Positions 8,930 to 18,545 of a stretch of 62,982 nucleotides of DNA are shown piece by piece (position 1 is the first letter of the stretch; each line of letters begins with the position of its first letter). The notes below the pieces were generated by a model. It was not told the origin of the DNA, searched no databases, and saw only the letters and a list, made by a program, of their open reading frames with translations. This DNA is from an uncultured Pelagibacteraceae bacterium (lineage in GTDB: Bacteria > Pseudomonadota > Alphaproteobacteria > Pelagibacterales > Pelagibacteraceae). Where the stretch lies: NCBI GenBank assembly GCA_902617025.1, contig CACMVB010000007.1, forward strand, positions 1 to 62,982, read 5' to 3'. A program made the translations under genes and the position numbers.

Positions 8930-9454
8930 CTATAAAATAATTTTATTTATTTCTTTTTTGTGTTTTATTAATTTTTTTATAATCATATCTTTTTTTAATT
9001 TTGATAGATAATCAATAAACAAAATGCCATTTAAATGATCGATTTCATGTTGTAAACATGTAGCTAAAAGACCATCGGCTTTTAGTAATTTTTCTCTACC
9101 ATTGTAGTCTATATAGTTTACGTGACATTCAGATGGTCTTTCTATTTCAGCAAAGTGTCCAGGTAAAGATAAGCAACCTTCCTCGTAAACTGAAGTTTTT
9201 TTCGATTTATGTGTGATTTTTGGATTAACCAAGAATATTGGTTTTTTTTTTTGGTCATCTTTTGAAATATCAATGACAATAACTCTCCTCAAAATACCTA
9301 CTTGTACAGCAGCCAATCCAATACCTGGAGCCTCATACATTGTTAACAACATGTCGTCCATGAGTTTTCTAACCTGATCGTCTACATTTTCTATTAAAGA
9401 ACTTTTTTTTCTTAAGATAGGATCAGGCTCAATTACAATTTTTCTTTTTGGCAT
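8930..9454 (-). CDS. def: Peptide deformylase
   Basis: Def removes formyl from the N-terminus of new proteins. All three metalloenzyme motifs are present in 174 residues: GIGLAAVQVG (about 45-54), EGCLSLPG (about 92-99, with the metal-binding Cys) and QHEIDHLNG (about 134-142, two His ligands and the catalytic Glu). The motif I residue that is often Pro is Val here, which the consensus GxGxAAxQ allows. It heads the def-fmt-truA trio and lies 19 bases after the large exported protein gene. Confidence 0.96.
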   Translation of the reverse strand: MPKRKIVIEPDPILRKKSSLIENVDDQVRKLMDDMLLTMYEAPGIGLAAVQVGILRRVIVIDISKDDQKKKPIFLVNPKITHKSKKTSVYEEGCLSLPGHFAEIERPSECHVNYIDYNGREKLLKADGLLATCLQHEIDHLNGILFIDYLSKLKKDMIIKKLIKHKKEINKIIL

Positions 9455-9473
9455 AATTAAATTCTTGACCTAA

Positions 9474-11201
9474 TTAAACTCTTAAAGGTAGTGCTGAAGT
9501 TAAAACTCTATTTCTTATTTTTATCAAATCTGTATCATTTAATAGTTTCGTAATAAAATAAATTGTTTCTGGATCTAATTGATATGGTTCATCTTCACCA
9601 ATAATCTCAACTATTTTAAGAGCTAAAAAGGCATTTTGTTTTTTTTCAATTAGTTGCATCAAATTTTTAGGTACTTCATATTTGTCTGCTATGTCTTTTT
9701 GATTAAAATTATCTGGAATTTTAAAACCATCTTTTAATAGCGCATCAACTAATGCTAAGTCTTTCGCAGAATAAAAATATTTTCTATTTTTACTTATTTT
9801 TTTAAAAATTTTGTCTATATCTTTTTGAATTTTTTTTACATCTTCTTTTTCAACATACAATTTAATTATTTTTGATTGATGTAAAATTTTGTCATTATAT
9901 TTTACTTTTCCAAAATTGACACTTTGTTCAGTGTTAATTCTTTTTTCAACTATTTCTTTATAATTATCTGGTATATTTTCAATACCAATCACATTTAAGT
10001 TTTTAATAAGCTCTTTTGTAAATATATTTTGGATTTTGTTAGATTTGAATAGCTCCTCAAGTAAAAAAAGGTAATCAAGTTTTGAGGAAATTTCTTCCGA
10101 TAAAAGGTACTTCTGATAAATTAAAGATCTAGCTTCAATATCATCTAGTGTTTGATAAATATTTTTAGCATTAATAAGAGTGTTCAAATTAAATGGAATT
10201 TGCCTATAAATATCAAAAATTAATTTTGTATCTATTTGACCCGCATTTGCTGCGACTTCTAGCTCTTTAATTTTTTGTTTATCATTTAGGTCTTCTAACT
10301 TAATTAAATTAGCTGCGTTTAAGTATTTCCAGATTTCTTGTTTAGTTTTATTTGATGGTGTGTAATCGAAATTTTCTATTGTCACGCTAGATAAATAAAA
10401 ATTTAATAAATTTTTTTCATTTATCTTGTTGGAGGTCTTACTTGTAATACCTAAAAGGTAATTTATTTTATCATCAAAAAACTGATCAGATTGATTTTGC
10501 TCTCTTAATAAGTCTAATAACAATTGTGCTTGAGAATTTTTTTTATTAAAGACTAAACAATAAATTTTAAATTTTTCTAAATAAGAGTCTTTAATTGTGC
10601 TATCAATAAATTTTACCTTTTCACAACCTTCTTTAATATTTGCTTGAGCGATATTCGAGTCTACTAAAAATTGAACTGCTTTACTTTTCCCATCAAATTC
10701 TTTGTTTTGGATTAAAAAATTTTCTATTAAATCAAGACGATTATTTTTTATGAGCCACTCGATTTTCAAGTTCACAAACTCCTTTTCATCCATGCCCTGC
10801 GGGGGATAAGAAAAAGAAAGTAGTACATTTTCTAATATCTCATTTGAGGTTTTAGAAAGTTTTATTTTTTTTATTCTTTTTAAGCTAGCTCTTACGTCCT
10901 CTGCTTTGGTAGTGGACCACATATTTAAATTAAAATTGTTATCCGCAGGATCATATATACCAAAAACCTTTACTTCATCATCACTTACACCAACATTCTC
11001 TTCTATCTTAATATCTGTTTTCGGCTCAACAATTAAAGTTTTTTTCAAATTTATATCGCCGGATTTTTTTGGAGATTCTAGTTCTTTTATTGTTTTGTTT
11101 TTATTTTTCCAAATATCGATTTTTTCTTCACTATTTAGTATCGTAGCTGAAAAAGAAAAAAGTAATAAGCCTAAGACTATTTTAAAGCTTCTTAATATCA
11201 T
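9474..11201 (-). CDS. Large exported protein of unknown function
   Basis: I do not recognise this 575-residue protein with certainty. It starts with a clear export signal (MILRSFKIVLGLLLFSFSA), then a Lys/Glu/Ser-rich linker to about residue 75, then a long mostly helical domain rich in Leu, Ile, Lys and Asn with no cofactor motif. The layout suggests a periplasmic, perhaps helical-repeat, protein. ATG 11201 was preferred to ATG 11219 because it gives a cleaner signal peptide and less overlap with the small membrane protein upstream. Being ahead of def-fmt-truA suggests cotranscription but does not reveal a function. Confidence 0.8.
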   Translation of the reverse strand: MILRSFKIVLGLLLFSFSATILNSEEKIDIWKNKNKTIKELESPKKSGDINLKKTLIVEPKTDIKIEENVGVSDDEVKVFGIYDPADNNFNLNMWSTTKAEDVRASLKRIKKIKLSKTSNEILENVLLSFSYPPQGMDEKEFVNLKIEWLIKNNRLDLIENFLIQNKEFDGKSKAVQFLVDSNIAQANIKEGCEKVKFIDSTIKDSYLEKFKIYCLVFNKKNSQAQLLLDLLREQNQSDQFFDDKINYLLGITSKTSNKINEKNLLNFYLSSVTIENFDYTPSNKTKQEIWKYLNAANLIKLEDLNDKQKIKELEVAANAGQIDTKLIFDIYRQIPFNLNTLINAKNIYQTLDDIEARSLIYQKYLLSEEISSKLDYLFLLEELFKSNKIQNIFTKELIKNLNVIGIENIPDNYKEIVEKRINTEQSVNFGKVKYNDKILHQSKIIKLYVEKEDVKKIQKDIDKIFKKISKNRKYFYSAKDLALVDALLKDGFKIPDNFNQKDIADKYEVPKNLMQLIEKKQNAFLALKIVEIIGEDEPYQLDPETIYFITKLLNDTDLIKIRNRVLTSALPLRV

Positions 11202-11361
11202 TCGTAATATCAATATCAAATTTTTTTTCGGGGCTTGGAAATTTAATTTTTTCTATTAGAAAAATTGCAATTATAAATATAACTATTGCTATCAAGAGCT
11301 TAATAAATGTTTTTACTAAAGTACTTCCTAAGCTTGGTTGTCTGTTGTATTTAAGTTGCAT
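11182..11361 (-). CDS. Small single-pass membrane protein, 59 residues
   Basis: A short reading frame of 59 residues opens at ATG 11361 and ends inside the start of the exported-protein gene (20-base overlap). It has a basic N-terminus (MQLKYNRQPSLGSTLVKTF), one strong membrane helix at about residues 19-36 (rich in Ile, Leu, Phe, Ala and Val), then a charged tail beginning EKIKFPSPEKKF. The Lys/Arg-rich N-terminus predicts a cytoplasmic N-terminus. It fills an otherwise empty 230-base gap and ends by overlapping the next gene, which supports it as real and coupled. Function unknown. Confidence 0.65.
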   Translation of the reverse strand: MQLKYNRQPSLGSTLVKTFIKLLIAIVIFIIAIFLIEKIKFPSPEKKFDIDITNDIKKL

Positions 11362-11434
11362 AGTTTAAGAATTAATTTAAACTCAATAATTAAGACATAT
11401 TTATGAAAAATCAAATCGTAATTCGGAAAATAAA

Positions 11435-11956
11435 TTGAATAAAAGCCTTGTTTTAACTGGAATGATGGGAGTAGGTAAATCTACAGTAGGTAAAAGCCTA
11501 GCAAACAAGCTTAATTATACATTTGTTGATGTTGATAAATTAATAGAAGCCAAAGAAGGTTGCTCAATAAACGTTATATTTCAAAATAAAAGTGAGAGTT
11601 ATTTTAGAAAGCTTGAAAATGAGATAAGTTTAAAAGAATTAAAGAAAAATAGATGTGTAATTTCTCTAGGTGGAGGTGCTTTTCTTAATAATTCAATCAG
11701 GCAAAGAGTAAAAAAATCTTCTATAAGTTTTTGGCTTGACGTAAACTTGGGTGAATTAATTAAACGATTAAAAAATTCAAAAAAAAGACCTCTATTAATT
11801 AAAAAAAATTTAAGTGAGGCAGTTAGTAAAATTTATTTTGAAAGAAAAAAAACTTATAGTGAGGCAAACTTTAAGATAAAATGTAATTTCTTAAAAACAG
11901 AGGAAATAGTCAAAAAAATACTAAAACATTATGAAAGCTCAGGAAATAAAGTTTAA
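11435..11956 (+). CDS. aroK: Shikimate kinase
   Basis: AroK phosphorylates shikimate with ATP. The 173 residues have the P-loop GMMGVGKSTVG (about 8-18), the VDVDKLIEAKEG shikimate-binding Asp region (about 31-42), the FRKLENE arginine segment and SLGGGAFLN. The start is TTG at 11435; no in-frame ATG lies between it and the upstream divergent gene. It overlaps aroB by 26 bases, the usual aroK-aroB pairing. Confidence 0.94.
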   Translation: MNKSLVLTGMMGVGKSTVGKSLANKLNYTFVDVDKLIEAKEGCSINVIFQNKSESYFRKLENEISLKELKKNRCVISLGGGAFLNNSIRQRVKKSSISFWLDVNLGELIKRLKNSKKRPLLIKKNLSEAVSKIYFERKKTYSEANFKIKCNFLKTEEIVKKILKHYESSGNKV

Positions 11957-13043
11957 AGATTTAAATTGTAGTTATTCAGTAATAATAGGTAGCAATATCA
12001 TGAGTGAGCTTCCAAAAAGAATTAAAATTTTATGTCCAAAAACAAAGAAGATTGCAATAATTTTAGATAAAAATGTGCCAATAAAATTCAAATCAGATTT
12101 AAAGAAAAAATTGAAGAAGTATAATTTATTTTTTTACATTTTTAACCCTAGTGAAAAGACTAAATCATTTAAAGTGATAAATAACTATTTAAACAAATTA
12201 TTTAATAAAAATTTAAACAGATCTGATCTGATTTTAAGTGTTGGAGGAGGTATCACAGGAGATACTGTTGGTTTCTTAGCGAGTATTTATAAAAGAGGTA
12301 CAAATTTTATTAATATTCCAACAACATTATTAGCACAAGTCGACTCGGCCATAGGAGGGAAAACTGGGGTTAATTCTGCTCACGGAAAAAATCTAATTGG
12401 ATCGTTTTATCAACCCAAGTTAGTAATTAGTGATACGAACTTTTTAAACTCACTGCCGAGAAAAGAAATGATTTGTGGTTATGCAGAAATATTAAAACAC
12501 TCAATTATAAAGGATAAATTTTTTTTTAATTGGCTTAAAAAAAATACAAAGCAAGTTTTTTTGAAAAAACCAAAATACTTAATTTTTGCAATTAAAAAAA
12601 GTTGTAAAATTAAAATGTTTTTTGTTAGTAAAGATGTAAATGAAAAGGGCTTAAGAATGAAATTAAACTTTGGTCATACCTTTGCTCATGCAATTGAGGT
12701 AAAAAATAATTACTCTAAAAGATTAACTCACGGAGAAGCTGTGTTATCTGGGATGATGCTTGCAAGTAGACTATCTGTGATAAAAAAAGTTTGTAATTTT
12801 AAAACTATTAATGAGTTGGAGAAAATTTATAAACAAAATAAATTATCTTATACTTTTAAAAGGTATTCCAATACAAAGTCAATCACTGATCTTATTCCTT
12901 ATTTAAAAAATGATAAAAAAAATGATGACAGTAAAATAAATTTTATTCTTTTAAAAAGCATAGGTAGGACAACTAAACCTGGGGTAAATAAAATTTCAAT
13001 TAATACTCTAAAAAAATATTGTAAATCTATTTCTCAATTTTAA
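11931..13043 (+). CDS. aroB: 3-Dehydroquinate synthase
   Basis: AroB cyclises DAHP to 3-dehydroquinate with NAD and a divalent metal. The 370 residues carry the NAD-binding VGGGITGDTVGFLASIYKRG (about 101-120), IPTTLLAQVDSAIGGKTGVN (about 126-145), the metal ligand Glu of CGYAEILKH, and the histidines of NFGHTFAHAIE and LTHGEAV. Length is typical. It starts inside aroK, and its last 17 bases overlap the convergent bolA stop region. Confidence 0.96.
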   Translation: MKAQEIKFKDLNCSYSVIIGSNIMSELPKRIKILCPKTKKIAIILDKNVPIKFKSDLKKKLKKYNLFFYIFNPSEKTKSFKVINNYLNKLFNKNLNRSDLILSVGGGITGDTVGFLASIYKRGTNFINIPTTLLAQVDSAIGGKTGVNSAHGKNLIGSFYQPKLVISDTNFLNSLPRKEMICGYAEILKHSIIKDKFFFNWLKKNTKQVFLKKPKYLIFAIKKSCKIKMFFVSKDVNEKGLRMKLNFGHTFAHAIEVKNNYSKRLTHGEAVLSGMMLASRLSVIKKVCNFKTINELEKIYKQNKLSYTFKRYSNTKSITDLIPYLKNDKKNDDSKINFILLKSIGRTTKPGVNKISINTLKKYCKSISQF

Positions 13044-13284
13044 TTTCGATCGCATGAATTTTATTTTTAAGATCTTTTTCTAAAATCTTCATTATTTTTT
13101 TTTGTGCATTTAATCTAGAAATTGAATTTAAATATTCTGATTTAATTTTAAGTTCTAAGTGAAATTTATTTACAGAAAAAAATTTATGTTTTTTATGCTT
13201 GTGTGAATTATCAATAATTTCTATATTTTCTAAATTGATATTTTTTTTAATTTTTTGTTTAATTTCTTCAAAATATTCTTTCAT
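13027..13284 (-). CDS. BolA-family protein
   Basis: This 85-residue protein has the BolA fold pattern. The HKKHKFFSVNKFHLELKIKS strand and the SISRLNAQKKIMKILEKDL helix correspond to the family's F-x-G-x-x-x-V-x-R-H-R region, followed by the IHAIEIKIEK strand that is IHALxxxxxTP in relatives. BolA proteins partner monothiol glutaredoxins in iron-sulfur handling. The start is ATG 13284; a longer frame upstream runs through the divergent promoter and is not used. bolA lies divergent from a J-domain gene, a pairing known in alphaproteobacteria. The histidine usually found in the RHR motif is not evident. Confidence 0.8.
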   Translation of the reverse strand: MKEYFEEIKQKIKKNINLENIEIIDNSHKHKKHKFFSVNKFHLELKIKSEYLNSISRLNAQKKIMKILEKDLKNKIHAIEIKIEK

Positions 13285-13314
13285 TATTAATTTTTTTCTA
13301 TATAGAATCGTTAT

Positions 13315-13830
13315 ATGAAAATTATATGTGATTGGGAAAATTGTAAAGAAACAGGCTCTTATAAGGCTCCGATTGAAAGAGATAATAGTAAAAAATATAG
13401 GCTTCTTTGTTTGGAGCATATAAAAATTTTTAATAAAAATTGGAATTATTTCGAAAATATGAATAATGAGGAAATAGAGTTCTTTATCAAATCTGACTTA
13501 ACCTGGCATAAATCTACAAAGAAATTTGGATCATCCGAAAACTTCTTTAATATTTTATGGAATAATGCTTTAGAAGATAAACTAAACATTTTTAATAGTT
13601 CTAATTATAAAGATTTTAAAAAGACTAAAATTTCTCAAACTGATAGAGATGCTTTGCAAGTAATGGGGTTAAGTGATGACGTTAAATGGGATCAAATACA
13701 CTTAAAATTTAAAGAACTTGTAAAAAAATATCATCCTGATAAAAATCATGGGAATAAACAGTTTGAAGAAAAATTAAAAAAGATTACTTTAGCTTACAGT
13801 CAGTTAAAGAAAACTTTAGGAAAAAAATGA
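13315..13830 (+). CDS. DnaJ-domain protein
   Basis: The 171-residue protein ends in a J domain (about 112-168) with the HPD tripeptide in KKYHPDKNHG, the motif that stimulates DnaK ATPase. The N-terminal half begins with CDWENCKETGSYKAP and LLCLEHI, a Cys-containing segment typical of the alphaproteobacterial J-domain proteins found beside bolA and cobS. It lacks the Gly/Phe and zinc-finger regions of true DnaJ, so it is a specialised co-chaperone. The stop overlaps the cobS start (ATGA). Confidence 0.9.
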   Translation: MKIICDWENCKETGSYKAPIERDNSKKYRLLCLEHIKIFNKNWNYFENMNNEEIEFFIKSDLTWHKSTKKFGSSENFFNILWNNALEDKLNIFNSSNYKDFKKTKISQTDRDALQVMGLSDDVKWDQIHLKFKELVKKYHPDKNHGNKQFEEKLKKITLAYSQLKKTLGKK

Positions 13831-14804
13831 GTTCAGAAATATTCACACAAAAACCGGATATGAAGCTTTCGGTCAAACAAACGTTCGGGTTTGAAAGTGA
13901 TATGAAAGTAGGCGCTTTCTCAAAAAAAAACGAATATGTCCCAAAAATTGATCCTGACTATAAATTTGATAAAGACACTACTTTAGCAATTTTAGCTGGT
14001 TTTTCATTTAATAAAAGAGTTTTAATACAAGGCTATCATGGAACTGGTAAATCTACTCACATTGAGCAAGTTGCTGCAAGATTAAATTGGCCATGTGTTA
14101 GAGTAAATTTAGATAGTCACATAAGTAGAATAGATTTAATTGGAAAAGACGCAATTGTCCTCAAAGATGGAAAACAAATAACGGAATTTAAAGAAGGAAT
14201 TCTACCTTGGTCAATTCAAAATCCTGTGGCTTTAGTATTTGATGAGTATGATGCTGGTCGCCCAGATGTAATGTTTGTTATTCAAAGAGTTCTGGAAAGT
14301 AACGGGAATTTTACTTTATTAGATAAAAATAAAGTCTTGGAGCAACACGACTTTTTTAGAATATTTGCAACAACAAACACTGTAGGATTGGGTGATACAA
14401 CTGGACTTTATCATGGAACACAACAAATTAACCAAGGTCAAATGGACAGATGGAATATAGTTTCTACACTAAATTATCTACCGTTTGAAAAAGAGTTGGA
14501 TATAGTCTTGTCAAAAAATAAAGGTTTAAATAATCGGGATGGCAAAGAATTGGCATCTAATATGATAAAAGTAGCTGACCTAACAAGAAAAGGTTTTATA
14601 AATGGAGATATCTCTACAGTGATGAGTCCAAGGACAGTTTTGCATTGGGCAGAAAATACTGAAATTTTTAAAGACAAAGGTTACGCTTTTAGAACTACAT
14701 TTTTGAATAAATGCGATGATTTGGAAAAGAAAATCATTTCTGAATATTATCAAAGATGTTTTGGTGAAGATTTGCCCGAGTCTTCAATAAATGTAATTTT
14801 GTAA
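13827..14804 (+). CDS. cobS: CobS-type AAA+ ATPase (aerobic cobaltochelatase subunit)
   Basis: The 325 residues are a MoxR-like AAA+ ATPase of the CobS family. Walker A is GYHGTGKST (about 69-77), Walker B is [17 protein letters not shown] (about 133-149), and there is a sensor-1 FATTN. CobS supplies the ATPase ring of aerobic cobaltochelatase together with CobT and CobN. cobT follows after a single base. CobN and other cobalamin genes are not seen in this window, so the cobalamin role is doubtful here; the pair may act as a general MoxR/VWA chaperone. Confidence 0.92.
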   Translation: MSSEIFTQKPDMKLSVKQTFGFESDMKVGAFSKKNEYVPKIDPDYKFDKDTTLAILAGFSFNKRVLIQGYHGTGKSTHIEQVAARLNWPCVRVNLDSHISRIDLIGKDAIVLKDGKQITEFKEGILPWSIQNPVALVFDEYDAGRPDVMFVIQRVLESNGNFTLLDKNKVLEQHDFFRIFATTNTVGLGDTTGLYHGTQQINQGQMDRWNIVSTLNYLPFEKELDIVLSKNKGLNNRDGKELASNMIKVADLTRKGFINGDISTVMSPRTVLHWAENTEIFKDKGYAFRTTFLNKCDDLEKKIISEYYQRCFGEDLPESSINVIL

Positions 14805-14805
14805 A

Positions 14806-16605
14806 GTGCAAAATAAAAAAGAAAAATTAGAAGATTTTAAAGCAGCAATTTGTTCTACAGTAAAATCAATATCAAACTCTCATAAAATAGAGGTTTATTT
14901 TGGAAATCAAAATGCAAAATCATCTCAAAATTCAATAAAATTACCTGATATAGAACAAAATAAAAATAAAATTAATTTTGAAGAAATAAGGGCGATAGCA
15001 GACTCAAAATCTTTAAGATTAAGATTTTCAAACAGAGATACTTACAAAAAATTTGAACCTGAGGGAAATATCTCTAAAAAACTTTATAATATTTCTGAAA
15101 AAATAAGATGCGAAAAAATTGGAACTAGTTACTTTAAAGGTGTCAAAAATAATATTGAAAAATTTTATCAAAAGAGAATATCTTATCTAGATCTAAAAAG
15201 TAGTGAGGATAAGATAGTTGAATCTTTTGAAAATTATTTAAGAGTAAAATTTCTAGATTTCAAAACAGAAAATATAATAGATAAAAAGCTCAAGACATTC
15301 AAAAAAGATGTAAATGAAAAATTCAAGAATGATATAACACAATTAAAAAAATTGGCCTTAAACCAAGAAAAATTTAACTATCTGATATCCCAACTGATAT
15401 CCAAAATGAGCCTTGATGAAAACATCGAAAAAGATGAAAAAAAAAATGATGATGAAAATAAAGAAAATCAAGAAACTAAGACTCAAAACCAAGAACAAAA
15501 AATAAAAGAAAAAGATGAAAAACAAGAGGAAATGTTAATTGATGCTAGCACTCCTGATTTAGAAAATGAGGCTAAAGAATCTGACAAAGCTCAAGAGGAA
15601 TATGAAATGGAGGACAGTTCACGACCAGATTTAAAAAAAAGAATTAATACCAATTTTGGTGACATTAAATATAAAACATACACTGAGGAATATGATGAGA
15701 TTATAAAAGCAGAGAATCTTGAAAGTTCAGAAGAATTATCAAGGCTTAGAAAAAATTTGGACCAACAGTTGTTACAACTTAAAAATTTTATTTCAAAGCT
15801 TGCAAATAAATTGCAAAGAAAACTATTAGCTAAACAAAATAGATCTTGGAACTTTGATTTGGAAGAAGGGTTATTAGATAATTCAAAGCTTCCAAGAATT
15901 ATAATGGATCCTTTTAATTCTTTGTCATTTAAAAAAGAAAAAGATATCGAATTTAAAGATACTTTAGTAACTATACTTATAGACAATTCCGGTTCTATGA
16001 GAGGAAAGCCTATCTCTGTAGCAGCGATATGTGCTGATATACTTGCCAGAACCTTAGAAAGGTGCTCAGTAAAAGTTGAAATTTTAGGATTCACAACTAA
16101 ACATTGGAAAGGTGGTCTTGCCCGCGAAAAATGGATGAAAAATAACAAACCTAATTTTCCTGGTAGATTAAATGATTTAAGACACATTATCTATAAATCA
16201 GCTGATGCTCAGTGGCGACTTGCAAAAAATAATATGGGGTTGATGCTTAAAGAGGGATTGTTAAAAGAGAATATTGATGGAGAAGCTTTGAAATGGGCAT
16301 TTAATAAAATGAATAAAAGAAAAGAAGACAGAAAAATTCTAATGGTTATTTCTGACGGTGCTCCAGTCGATGACTCAACGCTCTCTACAAATTCAAGTGA
16401 TTATTTAGAAACAAATTTAAAAAGAACTGTTAAATGGATTGAGGATAAGTCGAATATAGAGGTACTCGCTATTGGAATTGGTCATGATGTAACAAGATAT
16501 TATAATAGAGCAGTGAAAATAACAGACGTTCAAGACTTAGGTGATGTGATGATTAATGAGCTGACTGATCTTTTTGAAGAAAAAAATAAAAAAACAATTC
16601 ACTAA
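14806..16605 (+). CDS. cobT: CobT-type VWA protein (aerobic cobaltochelatase subunit)
   Basis: The 599-residue product begins at a GTG one base after cobS. It has an N-terminal helical region, a long charged linker extremely rich in Glu, Lys, Asp and Gln (about 200-275), and a C-terminal von Willebrand A domain from about residue 385. The MIDAS metal motif is DNSGS (about 393-397), and [10 protein letters not shown] follows. This is the CobT layout and near the usual length. It should bind the CobS ring. The strand pairs closely with a convergent transporter gene (4-base overlap of the stops). Confidence 0.92.
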   Translation: MQNKKEKLEDFKAAICSTVKSISNSHKIEVYFGNQNAKSSQNSIKLPDIEQNKNKINFEEIRAIADSKSLRLRFSNRDTYKKFEPEGNISKKLYNISEKIRCEKIGTSYFKGVKNNIEKFYQKRISYLDLKSSEDKIVESFENYLRVKFLDFKTENIIDKKLKTFKKDVNEKFKNDITQLKKLALNQEKFNYLISQLISKMSLDENIEKDEKKNDDENKENQETKTQNQEQKIKEKDEKQEEMLIDASTPDLENEAKESDKAQEEYEMEDSSRPDLKKRINTNFGDIKYKTYTEEYDEIIKAENLESSEELSRLRKNLDQQLLQLKNFISKLANKLQRKLLAKQNRSWNFDLEEGLLDNSKLPRIIMDPFNSLSFKKEKDIEFKDTLVTILIDNSGSMRGKPISVAAICADILARTLERCSVKVEILGFTTKHWKGGLAREKWMKNNKPNFPGRLNDLRHIIYKSADAQWRLAKNNMGLMLKEGLLKENIDGEALKWAFNKMNKRKEDRKILMVISDGAPVDDSTLSTNSSDYLETNLKRTVKWIEDKSNIEVLAIGIGHDVTRYYNRAVKITDVQDLGDVMINELTDLFEEKNKKTIH

Positions 16606-17177
16606 AGCTTAATTTTAGAGGATGCGTTTTCAGTGTAATCTCTAATTTTATTTAAGAGTAGTCTAAAAGGTATTAGCATTATTAAAGTTATAAATAATTT
16701 TACTATTAAGTCTCCTAGAGCTAATGTTAACCATGGTATTCCTGTTGCATAAAAAGCTATAGAAAAAAATAAAAATGTGTCAACTATTGATCCAATTGTT
16801 GATGAAGTTAGTGGAGCAATAAACCAACTTTTTTTTCTTAATTTATCAAATATTTGAACATCTAAATTTTGAGCAACAAAAAATGCTATTCCGGAACCAA
16901 GCGCTATTCTAATTGAAATTAAATCAGAAAAGTTTGTCGAGATAAATAACGTTAAGATTATGCCAACTATGAAACCAAAGTAAACTACTTTTCTGGCAGC
17001 TACTTTACCATAAGCACGGTTAGCTAAATCAGTTATCAAAAAAGTAATTGGATAAGAGAAAGCTCCGTAGGTTAATATTTCATTTAGACCTAAATACTGA
17101 ACTGGAAATTGAACTAAATAATTTGATAATACTACTACTATTCCCATTAAAATTGAGAGCTTGTAGTATAAATTCAT
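16602..17177 (-). CDS. Queuosine-precursor transporter family (YhhQ/VUT) protein
   Basis: This is a 191-residue, six-helix membrane protein. [21 protein letters not shown] (split as about residues 38-58) is the hallmark of the vitamin-uptake-like YhhQ family, with the Asp of TDLANRAYG thought to be in the substrate site. Later helices contain [20 protein letters not shown] and [18 protein letters not shown]. YhhQ imports the queuosine precursors preQ0/preQ1. It lies one base after rpmB on the same strand. The substrate is inferred from the family. Confidence 0.85.
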   Translation of the reverse strand: MNLYYKLSILMGIVVVLSNYLVQFPVQYLGLNEILTYGAFSYPITFLITDLANRAYGKVAARKVVYFGFIVGIILTLFISTNFSDLISIRIALGSGIAFFVAQNLDVQIFDKLRKKSWFIAPLTSSTIGSIVDTFLFFSIAFYATGIPWLTLALGDLIVKLFITLIMLIPFRLLLNKIRDYTENASSKIKL

Positions 17178-17178
17178 A

Positions 17179-17457
17179 TTAAGATTTTGTTGAAATAGAA
17201 GTTTTTAATTTTCTTACTTTATTTGAAAGATTTGCATTTTTTGCATTTTTGAGAAATTTATCTAAGCCACCTTTGAAATCAACAGTTCTTAAAGCAGCAT
17301 TTGCAACGTTCAGCTTAATATTTTTATTTAATATATCGCTTCTGAAAGTAACTTTTTTTAGATTCGGCAAAAATCTTCTTTTAGTTTTATTTTTGGCGTG
17401 ACTAACGTTATGACCTTTTAAAGGTGAAACTCCGGTTAATTCGCATCTTTTTGTCAT
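17179..17457 (-). CDS. rpmB: 50S ribosomal protein L28
   Basis: The 92-residue basic protein starts MTKRCELTGVSPLKGHNVSH, the standard L28 opening with its single N-terminal Cys, followed by NKTKRRFLPNLKKVTF and the C-terminal ALRTVDFKGGLDKFL. Length is normal for proteobacteria. A TCTAGGAAA Shine-Dalgarno and a good promoter lie immediately upstream, so it can be transcribed independently of pyrD. Confidence 0.96.
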   Translation of the reverse strand: MTKRCELTGVSPLKGHNVSHAKNKTKRRFLPNLKKVTFRSDILNKNIKLNVANAALRTVDFKGGLDKFLKNAKNANLSNKVRKLKTSISTKS

Positions 17458-17474
17458 ATGATTTTCCTAGAGTT

Positions 17475-17503
17475 ATATAATTGTACAGCTACAACGGGTC
17501 AAG
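17475..17503 (-). promoter_or_regulatory. Candidate sigma-70 type promoter for rpmB
   Basis: On the minus strand a TTGACC hexamer (17498-17503) is followed after exactly 17 bases by TATATA (17475-17480), about 18 bases before the rpmB start codon. The -35 overlaps the last codons of pyrD. Spacing and hexamers are among the best in the window; the call is by eye. Confidence 0.5.
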
Positions 17504-18545
17504 TACTAATTCCAACTGCTTCGCTTATATTTTTAATATTTTCTTTCTTTAAGATTGAAATTAACTCTTTTTTCATATCTTTAACAAGTCCTGGGCCTTT
17601 ATAAACCATTCCAGTATATAATTGCACTGCATTTGCGCCAGCACATATTTTTTCAAATGCTGATTTACCTGAGTCCACGCCTCCTACACCAATTATTTGT
17701 ATATTTCCTTTTCTCTCTTTATAAAATTTTTTTATTAGGTTTGTTGAAATATTTTTAAGAGGATGTCCAGATAAACCGCCTTTTTCGTTTTTTTGTAAGT
17801 CAGAGAGATTTTCTCTATTACTATCAGTTGTATTGGATACTATAATTCCCTCAATTTTGTATTTAATGGTCAATTCAATAATTTTACTTATTTCATTATT
17901 ATTAATATCTGGTGACAGTTTTACTGCTATTGGCTTCAAAATATTTTTATCTTTTTTGATTTTATTAATACCTGTAAGAAGCTTTTCAAATTCTTGCTGA
18001 TCATGAAATTCTCTGAGTCCTTCAGTGTTCGGTGATGATATATTAATTGTAATATAACCTGCATAAGTTGATAGATTAGAAAGGCAAGTATAATAGTCCT
18101 CTTCTTTTTTTTTTGTGTCTTTATTAGGTCCAATATTAATTCCTAGGAAACCACTAGGTAAATTATCTGAAATTCTTTTAGAAATTATTTCAGAGCCATG
18201 GTTATTAAAACCTAATCGATTTATTAAAGCTTTATCTTTTTCTAATCTAAATACCCTTGGTTTGGGATTTCCAAGTTGTCTTTTTGGAGTAACAGTTCCT
18301 ACCTCGACAAAACCATAACCAAGTTTAAATAAAGAATTATATACCTCAGCACTTTTATCAAAACCTGCAGCTAAACCAATTGGATTAGGTATTTTACGAC
18401 CTAATAAGTTTGTTTCCAGCAGCTCCTCGTTGGCCACATTAAATATACCGCTTGGTAAAACATTAAATTTTAATGACTTTATTGCTAAATCATGGGCAAC
18501 TTCAGGGTCGAGTGAGAAAATATAGGGTTTAAAAATAGAATACAT
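17499..18545 (-). CDS. pyrD: Dihydroorotate dehydrogenase (quinone), class 2
   Basis: PyrD oxidises dihydroorotate to orotate in pyrimidine synthesis, passing electrons to membrane quinone. The 348 residues carry the class 2 N-terminal membrane-associating helices (FSLDPEVAHDLAIKSL), FMN-binding NPIGLAAGFDKSAEV and EVGTVTPKRQLGNPKPR, the catalytic serine in NISSPNTEGLR, and the C-terminal GVGGVDSG and GANAVQLYTG. A catalytic Ser with this N-terminal extension distinguishes class 2 from class 1. The start overlaps the lysK stop by one base. Confidence 0.96.
   Translation of the reverse strand: MYSIFKPYIFSLDPEVAHDLAIKSLKFNVLPSGIFNVANEELLETNLLGRKIPNPIGLAAGFDKSAEVYNSLFKLGYGFVEVGTVTPKRQLGNPKPRVFRLEKDKALINRLGFNNHGSEIISKRISDNLPSGFLGINIGPNKDTKKKEEDYYTCLSNLSTYAGYITINISSPNTEGLREFHDQQEFEKLLTGINKIKKDKNILKPIAVKLSPDINNNEISKIIELTIKYKIEGIIVSNTTDSNRENLSDLQKNEKGGLSGHPLKNISTNLIKKFYKERKGNIQIIGVGGVDSGKSAFEKICAGANAVQLYTGMVYKGPGLVKDMKKELISILKKENIKNISEAVGIST

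Noticed and set aside
13285-13419. A 45-residue N-terminal extension of the BolA-like protein
   Set aside because: It would overlap the divergent J-domain gene by about 105 bases; the BolA fold starts at ATG 13284.
15591-16187. A 198-residue minus-strand frame inside cobT
   Set aside because: It lies wholly within the strongly supported cobT VWA region and shows no family motif.
13827-16605. Evidence for cobalamin synthesis by this organism
   Set aside because: Only the CobS and CobT subunits are seen; without CobN the pathway cannot be claimed.
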